A stretch of DNA of 44,880 nt, taken from positions 1 through 44,880 of the forward strand of contig CANCPA010000011.1 of assembly GCA_947379895.1 (NCBI GenBank). The letters are read 5' to 3'. The stretch is from Chitinophagaceae bacterium (GTDB lineage: Bacteria > Bacteroidota > Bacteroidia > Chitinophagales > Chitinophagaceae). This document shows, in pieces, positions 37,811 to 44,880 of this stretch. How positions within the stretch are numbered: position 1 is the first letter of the stretch; the number at the start of each line of letters is the position of its first letter. The position numbers and the translations under genes are program-made. The notes under the pieces were generated by a model, which was not told the DNA's origin, ran no database searches, and saw only the letters and a list, made by a program, of their open reading frames with translations.

Positions 37811-39403
37811 ATGAAATTTAACTTCGTTTCAACATCAAAATGTATTTTAGTACTGATTGTTCTATTTATATCAGGAACAATAATCGCTCAAAATAAACGA
37901 CCCAATATATTGGTCATAATGGGTGACGATATTTCAAGGACAAGTATGGGTGCTTATGGAAATACCTATATTAAGACACCAAATTTTGATAGGATTGCAA
38001 AGGAAGGTGTTGTATTTACAAATGCCTTTGTTTGTAATCCAAAATGTTCGCCATCAAGGGCTTGTTTTCTGACAGGTCGCTACTCATGGCAACTTGAAGA
38101 GGCTGCCAATCATATACCTGTAATGCCCGAAAAATGGAAGTTTTATCCTGAATTGTTGGAGCAAACAGGCTATTCTATTGGGTTTACGGGTAAGGGATGG
38201 GGACCAGGTGTTTTCTATGGTCAACATAACCCGGCAGGTTGGGAGTATAATAATATTTCTTGTACGCCTCCGTATAAAGGAATAAGTAAACAAGATTATG
38301 CAGCAAACTTTGAAGACTATCTAAATAAAAGGGATACATCTAAGCCATTTTGTTTTTGGTTTGGAACACATGAGGCTCATCGTAGATATGAAAAGGATTC
38401 CTACAAAAAAGCCGGTAAAGATTTAAGCAAAATTGAAGTGCAGAAATGTTTCCCTGACAATGAATTGGTTAGGGGAGATTTGGCTGATTATAGTGTAGAA
38501 GTTGAATACCATGATATGATGATTGGGAAAGCCTTAGAGTCCTTGTCTAAAAGAGGTTTACTTGATAATACGATTATTATTTCTACTTCTGATCAGGGTA
38601 TGCCATTTCCTCATATTAAGGGGCAGATTTATGATGAAGATTTCCATGAGGCATTTGTAGTTAGATGGGGAGATAAAATAAAAGCAGGAAGAGTTGTAAC
38701 TGATTTCATCAATTTCCCAGACGTTGCTCCCACAATAATGGAAGCAGCAGGATTGAAACCACACGAGCAAATGACAGGAAAGAGCTTTCTAAATCTATTA
38801 TTGTCGAACAAGTCTGGCAGAATTGATAAAAGTCGTTCGTTTTCAATTGTAGGAAGAGAAAGACATGATATGGGAAGAATTGAAGGAGATCAAATTGCGG
38901 TTGGATATCCTGTAAGAGCTATCAGAACAGACAAGTTTCTATATTCCCATAATTATAAAACCAATAGATGGCCTGCTGGAGACCCTGAATATGGGTATAA
39001 CAATTGCGACGAATCCCCTACGAAAACGTATGTAACCAATTTGAAGGAAGGAGATAAAGATTACAAGTACTATTTACTTTCATTTGGCAAACGTCCTTCA
39101 GATGAACTTTTTGATATTGCAAATGACCCTGATTGTGTACATAATTTAGCTACTGACACAAAATATGCAAGCATTATTCAAACTCTGAAAAATCAAATGG
39201 ATCAAGTTCTTGTCATGCAAAAAGACCCAAGGGCATTAGGAAATGGGGATGTTTTTGATTATTATCCTGAAGCAAGAGAAGAGAAGCTAAAGAAAATGTA
39301 TAAAGAAAAATATTATAACATGTTTGATAAGTATTTAGAGAAATTTGGGAAACCAACAGTCCCAATGCCGAAAAACTGGGTAGATAAAGAAAATGAGAAT
39401 TAA
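37811..39403 (+). CDS. S1-family sulfatase, sulfamidase-like branch
   Basis: 530 residues; signal peptide 1-27 (IVLFISGTIIAQ). MGDDISRTSMGAYG carries the metal-binding Asp pair (39-40); the activation motif is C79-SPSR followed by ACFLTGRYSW, with GFTGKGWGPG and an STSDQGMPFPHIKGQIYDE second metal region (Asp-Gln in place of the common Asp-Asn). The C-terminal extension (to AREEKLKKMYKEKYYNMF) is charged and helical. It differs clearly from the neighbouring sulfatases, so it probably removes sulfate from a different position. It is 21 bp after the previous gene and 19 bp before the next. The sugar substrate is unknown. Confidence 0.92.
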   Translation: MKFNFVSTSKCILVLIVLFISGTIIAQNKRPNILVIMGDDISRTSMGAYGNTYIKTPNFDRIAKEGVVFTNAFVCNPKCSPSRACFLTGRYSWQLEEAANHIPVMPEKWKFYPELLEQTGYSIGFTGKGWGPGVFYGQHNPAGWEYNNISCTPPYKGISKQDYAANFEDYLNKRDTSKPFCFWFGTHEAHRRYEKDSYKKAGKDLSKIEVQKCFPDNELVRGDLADYSVEVEYHDMMIGKALESLSKRGLLDNTIIISTSDQGMPFPHIKGQIYDEDFHEAFVVRWGDKIKAGRVVTDFINFPDVAPTIMEAAGLKPHEQMTGKSFLNLLLSNKSGRIDKSRSFSIVGRERHDMGRIEGDQIAVGYPVRAIRTDKFLYSHNYKTNRWPAGDPEYGYNNCDESPTKTYVTNLKEGDKDYKYYLLSFGKRPSDELFDIANDPDCVHNLATDTKYASIIQTLKNQMDQVLVMQKDPRALGNGDVFDYYPEAREEKLKKMYKEKYYNMFDKYLEKFGKPTVPMPKNWVDKENEN

Positions 39404-39422
39404 AAATATAAATGGTTGAAAT

Positions 39423-40850
39423 ATGAAATTTAGGAGATTAGTACTTCCGTTCACGATGTTAGTATCTGTACTAACTGGAATAGGTGTAAATGGTCAAAAG
39501 ACATTAAATAAAAACAGTAAACCCAATATTATTTACATTTTGGCGGATGATATGGGGTATTTTGAGCTTGGTTGTTATGGAGGGAAGGTCATTGAAACCC
39601 CAAATATTGACAAACTAGCTAAAGGAGGTATGGTATTTTCCAATCATTACTGCGGTTCAAACATTTGTGCTCCTTCTAGATGTGCATTGATGACGGGTAA
39701 ACATACTGGACATACATGGATTAGAGACAATAAGGAATTACCAACAGAAGGAAATGAACCGTTGTTAGGTAGTGAAGTTACAGTTGCAGAGGTTTTAAAA
39801 AATGCTGGATACACAACAGGTGCTTTTGGCAAATGGGGATTGGGGTATCCTGGTTCTGAAGGGTCGCCAAACAAACAGGGGTTTGACCAATTTTATGGCT
39901 ATAATTGTCAACGCCATGCACATCACTATTTCACCAATTACTTGCGTCAAAATGATGATTCAGTGACATTATTTGGTAATCTCACAGCACCTTATAAAGA
40001 GTACAGTGCAGATGCTATTACTGCAAAAGCCTTAGAATTTATTGAACAAAATAAAAACAAACCCTTCTTCTTATATTTCGCATCAACTTTACCACACAAT
40101 CCCTACAATCAACCTGATGACAAAATATTGGACTATTATGTAAAGAAAACAGGAAAGCCTAAAGGAGATGCTACTTCTGAAGATTTTTCCATTCCTAAAT
40201 ATGCGTCAATGACTGCTCGACTAGACAAAGAGGTAGGAGAATTGATGGCTAAATTAAAAGAATTAAATCTTTTGGATAACACTTTAATCATTTTCACTAG
40301 TGACAATGGTACAGCACTTAGACCAAAAGAAGATGAATATATCAGAACAGGTGGTGATTTACATGGGCGTAAATCAGAAATGTATGAAGGAGGAATAAAA
40401 AGTCCGATGATTGCGTATTGGAAAGGTAAAATTGTTGCAGGCAGTCATTCAGACCTTATTTCAGCATCATGGGATTTTTTACCAACTGCTGCCGAGTTAG
40501 TAAAAGAAAAGGCTCCTGAAAATATCGACGGCATCTCCATGCTACCTACTTTATTGGGCAAAACTAATCTACAAAAGAAACATGAATATCTTTTTTGGGA
40601 GCGTAATCAAACTCAAGGCATAAGGAAAGGTGATATGAAGGGCATAATAACTTACGATAAAGTGACAAAGAATCCTTCTGTTGAGATTTACAATTTAGTG
40701 AAAGATTCTTTTGAGAAAAATGACTTGGCAGCTACAGAACCACAACTTAAAAGTGAATTTCTGGCAATAGCCAAATCAGCACATATTGAATCTGAACTAT
40801 TTCCATTAATAAAAAAGCAAAAGAAATCCAAACAAAAAATTGAAGAATGA
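39423..40850 (+). CDS. S1-family sulfatase, paralogue of the minus-arm enzyme
   Basis: 475 residues; signal peptide about 1-25 (SVLTGIGVNGQ). ILADDMGYFELGCYGG (39-54) gives the first metal residues; the activation motif is C82-APSR followed by CALMTGKHTGHT; FTSDNGTALRPKED gives the second metal site. It shares GAFGKWGLGY-x-GSEG-x-PN-x-QGFD-x-FYGYNCQ with the product of 9943-11403, so the two arms carry related sulfatases. The C-terminus is Lys-rich (LIKKQKKSKQKIEE). The stop codon overlaps the next start by 4 bp (ATGA), indicating translational coupling. Confidence 0.93.
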   Translation: MKFRRLVLPFTMLVSVLTGIGVNGQKTLNKNSKPNIIYILADDMGYFELGCYGGKVIETPNIDKLAKGGMVFSNHYCGSNICAPSRCALMTGKHTGHTWIRDNKELPTEGNEPLLGSEVTVAEVLKNAGYTTGAFGKWGLGYPGSEGSPNKQGFDQFYGYNCQRHAHHYFTNYLRQNDDSVTLFGNLTAPYKEYSADAITAKALEFIEQNKNKPFFLYFASTLPHNPYNQPDDKILDYYVKKTGKPKGDATSEDFSIPKYASMTARLDKEVGELMAKLKELNLLDNTLIIFTSDNGTALRPKEDEYIRTGGDLHGRKSEMYEGGIKSPMIAYWKGKIVAGSHSDLISASWDFLPTAAELVKEKAPENIDGISMLPTLLGKTNLQKKHEYLFWERNQTQGIRKGDMKGIITYDKVTKNPSVEIYNLVKDSFEKNDLAATEPQLKSEFLAIAKSAHIESELFPLIKKQKKSKQKIEE

Positions 40851-42388
40851 GAAAATTAAATGCTTTATTGATTGCAATTTTACTATTGACACATAGTTAT
40901 GCTAACTCAAATCAGCAACCTAAACCTAAGGTCAAGCCTAATATAGTAGTCATATACTTAGATGATTTAGGTTATGGTGATTTGAGTTGCTATGGTTCTA
41001 CGACCATTAAAACGCCAAATATTGATAGGTTAGCCAACATGGGGTTACGGTTTACGAATGGTTATGCTACTTCTGCAACCTGTACACCGAGTCGTTATGC
41101 CTTGTTGACAGGGGTTTATCCTTGGCGTAATAAAGATGCTAAAATATTGCCGGGTTCAGCACCTTTATTAATTGGAACAGAACAACAAACACTTCCTAAA
41201 ATGCTGAAACAATGCGGATATAATACCGCAGTAGTTGGTAAATGGCATCTTGGTTTAGGAACAGGAATTGTTGATTGGAATAAAAAAGTAACACCCGGGC
41301 CTAATGATGTAGGTTTTGATTATGCTTATGTATTGGCCGCAACACAAGATAGGGTGCCAACTGTATATATAAACAACGGTTTTGTAGATGGATTAAATAC
41401 TAATGACCCTATTGCAGTTAATTATGATAAAAATTTTGAGGGACAACCTACAGGAAAAGAGAATCCAGAACTCTTGAAAATGATGTGGCATCATGGGCAT
41501 AATGGTTCAATTGTAAATGGTATTCCTCGTATAGGCTTTGTAAAAGGAGGTGCTAGTGCCAATTGGAAAGACGAGGATATTGCTGACCATTTTTTAGAAA
41601 AGGCACAGACCTACATAAAGAATAACCACAACAAACCCTTTTTTCTCTATTATGCGATGAATCAACCTCACGTACCTCGTACTCCTAATCCACGTTTTAT
41701 TGGTAAATCGGGCATGGGCGTACGTGGTGATGCCATATTGGAGGCAGATTGGTGTGTAGGTGAGCTTATCAACACGCTCAAATCGGAAGGGCTTTTAGAC
41801 AATACATTGATTGTTTTTTCTAGTGATAATGGACCTGTGTTAAATGATGGATACTATGATGAGGCTGTTGAAAAATTAGGCAACCACAAACCCGGTGGAC
41901 CACTTCGTGGAGGCAAATACAGTTTGCTTGAAGCAGGAACTAGAGTGCCGTTTTTTACTTATTGGAAAGGGAAAATAAGACCCGCTGTATCTAATGCGTT
42001 GGTTTGTCAAATTGACTTGCTTGCATCAATTTCTAGCTTAGTAGGCAGTAAAATAACAGATACGGACAGTGAAAATTTATTAGACGTTCTGACAGGTAAG
42101 TCAAGTAATGGGCGTAAAAGCCTTGTTACAGAAGCGAATACTAAAACTGCCTTTAGGAAAGGTGATTGGTTAATGATACCCCCCTATCCGGGTGATGCAA
42201 TACTTGAAGAAGTAAATATTGAATTGGGTAATTCAAAAGAATATCAATTGTATAATTTAAAAAATGATATTGGACAAAAAGACAATTTAGCAAAATCACA
42301 ACCAAAACTTTTATCCGAAATGATTCAAAGTTTTGAATTGATTCGAGGTAAAGATTATAAAAATGTCGAAAAAATTGAATTGAAATAG
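40847..42388 (+). CDS. S1-family sulfatase, arylsulfatase A-like
   Basis: 513 residues; signal peptide about 1-19 (IAILLLTHSYAN). YLDDLGYGDLSCYG (37-50) binds metal; activation motif C79-TPSR followed by YALLTGVYPWR; VVGKWHLGLG and FSSDNGPVLNDGYYDE are the usual lysine/histidine and second metal regions. The TPSR and PWRNKDAKILPG features match the arylsulfatase A-like branch common in marine-polysaccharide PULs. The start overlaps the preceding sulfatase stop (ATGA at 40847-40850). It is the last of four consecutive sulfatases and is followed after 170 bp by the mutarotase. Confidence 0.93.
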   Translation: MRKLNALLIAILLLTHSYANSNQQPKPKVKPNIVVIYLDDLGYGDLSCYGSTTIKTPNIDRLANMGLRFTNGYATSATCTPSRYALLTGVYPWRNKDAKILPGSAPLLIGTEQQTLPKMLKQCGYNTAVVGKWHLGLGTGIVDWNKKVTPGPNDVGFDYAYVLAATQDRVPTVYINNGFVDGLNTNDPIAVNYDKNFEGQPTGKENPELLKMMWHHGHNGSIVNGIPRIGFVKGGASANWKDEDIADHFLEKAQTYIKNNHNKPFFLYYAMNQPHVPRTPNPRFIGKSGMGVRGDAILEADWCVGELINTLKSEGLLDNTLIVFSSDNGPVLNDGYYDEAVEKLGNHKPGGPLRGGKYSLLEAGTRVPFFTYWKGKIRPAVSNALVCQIDLLASISSLVGSKITDTDSENLLDVLTGKSSNGRKSLVTEANTKTAFRKGDWLMIPPYPGDAILEEVNIELGNSKEYQLYNLKNDIGQKDNLAKSQPKLLSEMIQSFELIRGKDYKNVEKIELK

Positions 42389-42558
42389 AGAGAGGGTATT
42401 ATAGTTAGGCATTCTAATAGAGAACAAAACAACGGTTTATCATTAGAGAATAGACAAGCTCCCTCACAATACAGCAACTATACTGTGATTGAGAGTGGCG
42501 AAGCCGTAAATAATATTTGATTTAACAATACAGATTGAGTATAAAGAAGATAGAGACA

Positions 42559-43728
42559 ATGGTAAAGATGAAACCTTTTAATGCTATGAGAGTATTATTT
42601 GTACTCTTTTTTATAACTTATGGTAGTTATAAGGTTTGTGGCCAAACCATTAAGAACGATAATGGCTTAAAATTAAAAGTTGAAGATTTTCAAAAAAGTA
42701 TCAATGGTAAAATGGTCGGTTTATACTTTTTAAAGAACCGAAGTATCAGCATGGCAATTACCAATTACGGGGGTAGGATTGTTAGTTTAACTGTACCTGA
42801 TAAGAATGGTAAAATGGCTGATGTAGTCATTGGATTTAAAAGTATAGATGACTATTTAAAGGCAACAGGCATCTATCATGGGGCAATTATAGGCAGGGTA
42901 GCAGGACGTATCAACAATGGAAAGATAGATGTAAATGGAACAAACTATACACTACAACAGAATGCAGGTAATCACCACTTACACGGAGGATTGAATGGTT
43001 TTCATAATCAGGTTTGGGAGGTGAAATCTTGTAATGATACTTCTTTGGTATTAACTTATATGTCAAAAGATGGAGAAATGGGGTATCCTGGAAACGTACA
43101 AACAGAAGTTACTTATACATTAAATCCCAAAAACGAATTGTCAATTGCTTATAAGGCTACTACTGACAAGAGTACACCTTTAAACTTAACTAATCACGCT
43201 TTCTTCAATTTAGGAGGTGAGGCGAGTGGTGCCATTTATACTCATTTATTGACTATCCATGCAGATTATATCTGTCCAATCAATGAGGATAAAATGGCAA
43301 TTGCTAAAAATTATAGAGTAAAAGGAACGCCATTTGATTTTACAAAAGAAAAAGCTATGGGTAAAGATTTAGTACTTCCCGATACTAACCAACAACTAAA
43401 GTTTGCAGGTGGATATGATCATCATTATGTTATTAATAAGAAAAAGAAGCATGAAATGTCTTTAGCTGCCACCGTAGTGGAACCAAATAGTGGTCGAAAA
43501 ATGGAGGTTTTTACGCTTGAACCGTGCATCCACTTTTTTAGTGCAAACTTTTTTAAAGGAGCAGATATAGGTAAAATGGGGAAACCAATCAATTACAGGG
43601 AATCATTTGCTTTAGAAACTCAACGTTATCCTTATACACCTGATAAAAATGTATTTCCCTCTATCATTCTTCATCCAACTGATAAATACGAAACAAAGAC
43701 AATTTACCGCTTTTCTGTTGTGGAGTAG
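42559..43728 (+). CDS. galM: Secreted galactose mutarotase (aldose 1-epimerase)
   Basis: About 389 residues from the ATG at 42559; the frame extends to a TTG at 42535, and an ATG at 42568 is an equally good start. A signal peptide (MRVLFVLFFITYGSYKVCGQ) suggests export to the periplasm. Family motifs: ITNYGGRIVSL, GAIIGRVAGRINNGK, NHHLHGGLNGFHNQVWEV, LTNHAFFNLGG with His213 as predicted general acid, GGYDHHYVIN, LEPCIHFFSANF and FALETQRYPYTPDK with Glu353 as predicted base. It interconverts alpha- and beta-galactose, preparing sugar released by the glycosidases for uptake and phosphorylation. Full family length. The gene precedes galactokinase by 332 bp. Confidence 0.93.
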   Translation: MVKMKPFNAMRVLFVLFFITYGSYKVCGQTIKNDNGLKLKVEDFQKSINGKMVGLYFLKNRSISMAITNYGGRIVSLTVPDKNGKMADVVIGFKSIDDYLKATGIYHGAIIGRVAGRINNGKIDVNGTNYTLQQNAGNHHLHGGLNGFHNQVWEVKSCNDTSLVLTYMSKDGEMGYPGNVQTEVTYTLNPKNELSIAYKATTDKSTPLNLTNHAFFNLGGEASGAIYTHLLTIHADYICPINEDKMAIAKNYRVKGTPFDFTKEKAMGKDLVLPDTNQQLKFAGGYDHHYVINKKKKHEMSLAATVVEPNSGRKMEVFTLEPCIHFFSANFFKGADIGKMGKPINYRESFALETQRYPYTPDKNVFPSIILHPTDKYETKTIYRFSVVE

Positions 43729-43771
43729 ATTATACTAAAGGATTGAAATAAGCTTTGATTAGTTGTGAATA

Positions 43772-43990
43772 GCATTACTTTGGTCATTAACAGAGAGGGT
43801 TAATTTTTAAATCAGGATACCTTGGGCATCAACAAAGAGAGTTGATATTTAAATCAGGGTACCTTGGGCATCAACATAGAGGGTTGATTTTTAAATCAGG
43901 ACACTTTGGGCATCAACAGAAGGGGGTAATTTTTAAAGCAGGGCATCCCGTTCATCGTGCAGGTCGTTTTTTAAACTTACTTTTTAATGC
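43772..43990. repeat. 42-bp tandem repeats with internal hairpins upstream of galK
   Basis: Five degenerate units with registers at 43782, 43824, 43866, 43908 and 43950, consensus GGGCATCAACA-AGAGGGTTGAT then TTTTAAATCAGG. Units 2 and 3 have the stem ATCAAC/GTTGAT; unit 1 has ATTAAC/GTTAAT, a compensated change; units 4 and 5 lose the pairing. This is the only notable content of the 332-bp gap between the mutarotase and galactokinase genes. Confidence 0.85.
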
Positions 43991-44060
43991 TAAAAAGCAA
44001 AAATGAATAAAATTTAGTCCGTAAAAACCCCAATAAAATAACTGTAAATATTTAACCCTT

Positions 44061-44880
44061 ATGGATATTAAAAAATTAAAAGAAAAGTTTGTTCAATTAT
44101 ATAGTCAAGAGCCTTTAATAATAAAATCACCGGGAAGGGTAAATATTATTGGAGAACATACTGATTACAACAATGGATTTGTATTACCCGGTGCTATTGA
44201 CAAAGCTGCATATTTGGCTATTTCATTGAGAGATGATGAAGAAATTCATTTAACTGCAATGGATTTGAATGAAAGTTTTCATGTTTCTATTAACGACTTA
44301 AAACCTGTTGGAGATATCAGTTGGCCAAATTTCATGTTGGGAGTTGCTGCTCAATTTGTTAGAAAAGGTATTGCTTTAAAAGGTTTTAACGCTGTATTAA
44401 TGAGTGATGTTCCTATTGGTGCAGGGCTATCCTCTTCGGCGGCTATTGAATGTGCAACTTGTTTTGGATTGAATGAATTGCTACATACAAATCTGGATAA
44501 GATGACGATGGTGCTTATGGCACAAAAAGCGGAACATGAATATGCAGGTGTACTGTGTGGTATTATGGATCAGTTTGCCTCGATGATGGGTAAAAAGAAT
44601 CATGTAATGAAATTGGATTGCATGACCATGAATTATGACTATATCCCATTTAATATCGATGGTTTCAAAATACTATTGTTGAATACAAACGTAAAACATT
44701 CGCTTGCCTCTTCCGAATACAATACAAGAAGAAAAGAATGTATGAAAGCGATGGGTTGGATAAAAGAATCTAATCCATCCGTAAAGTCTTTGCGTGATGC
44801 AACAGTTGATATGCTTAAAAAGGATGTATTCAGCAAAGATGCCTTGGTTTATCAGCGAGCTGAATTTGTTGTAGAAGAGA
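44061..44880 (+). CDS. galK: Galactokinase, truncated by window edge
   Basis: The first 273 residues are visible. The galactokinase signature SPGRVNIIGEHTDYNNG (23-39) and the GHMP ATP-binding motif PIGAGLSSSAAIE (about 114-126) are intact, and CGIMDQFASMMG is the third conserved region. No signal peptide, so cytoplasmic. It phosphorylates alpha-D-galactose to galactose-1-phosphate, the entry to the Leloir pathway. Position after mutarotase and sulfatases supports galactose as an end product of the locus. The 42-bp repeat array lies just upstream and may carry its promoter or a leader. Confidence 0.95.
   Translation, partial: MDIKKLKEKFVQLYSQEPLIIKSPGRVNIIGEHTDYNNGFVLPGAIDKAAYLAISLRDDEEIHLTAMDLNESFHVSINDLKPVGDISWPNFMLGVAAQFVRKGIALKGFNAVLMSDVPIGAGLSSSAAIECATCFGLNELLHTNLDKMTMVLMAQKAEHEYAGVLCGIMDQFASMMGKKNHVMKLDCMTMNYDYIPFNIDGFKILLLNTNVKHSLASSEYNTRRKECMKAMGWIKESNPSVKSLRDATVDMLKKDVFSKDALVYQRAEFVVEE

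Overview
The window comes from an AT-rich member of the Bacteroidota. The evidence is a SusC/SusD pair, a hybrid two-component regulator with a periplasmic propeller, several proteins with type IX secretion (T9SS) sorting tails, and promoter boxes of the TAnnTTTG type. The exact lineage cannot be fixed from the sequence; a Chitinophagaceae or Sphingobacteriia relative is a guess.

Layout. (1) 1-12803, minus strand: an operon-like arm of a polysaccharide utilisation locus. In transcription order it holds a six-hairpin glycosidase-like protein, an S1 sulfatase, SusC, SusD, a TIM-barrel glycosidase-like protein with a T9SS tail, an alpha/beta-hydrolase esterase with a T9SS tail, and a second TIM-barrel paralogue cut by the window edge. 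(2) 12804-14877: non-coding, with REP-like palindromes, a 15-bp stem hairpin, a 42-bp minisatellite and a 44-bp perfect palindrome. (3) 14878-19005: the hybrid two-component regulator, divergent from the first arm. (4) 19006-20263: a second repeat island carrying relatives of several of the same hairpins. (5) 20264-32966: a giant adhesin-like T9SS protein, a small PID-CTERM-type protein and a second large T9SS surface protein, closed by a strong terminator. (6) 33198-33913: a group II intron RNA with canonical domains V and VI and no intron-encoded protein. (7) 34103 to the right edge, plus strand: the second arm, with a GH36/27-like alpha-galactosidase, four S1 sulfatases, galactose mutarotase and galactokinase (cut by the edge).

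Read together, the two arms suggest uptake and breakdown of a sulfated, galactose-containing glycan. SusCD captures oligosaccharides, sulfatases and an esterase remove substituents, alpha-galactosidase and the uncharacterised glycosidases cut the backbone or branches, and mutarotase plus galactokinase feed galactose into the Leloir pathway. No familiar agarase, porphyranase or carrageenase is recognisable here, so the exact polymer is open. The most notable observations are the ORF-less group II intron, a shared ~90-bp promoter/leader module in front of a surface protein and the alpha-galactosidase, a tandem array of hairpins with a compensatory change upstream of galK, and the tandem TIM-barrel enzymes of unrecognised family.
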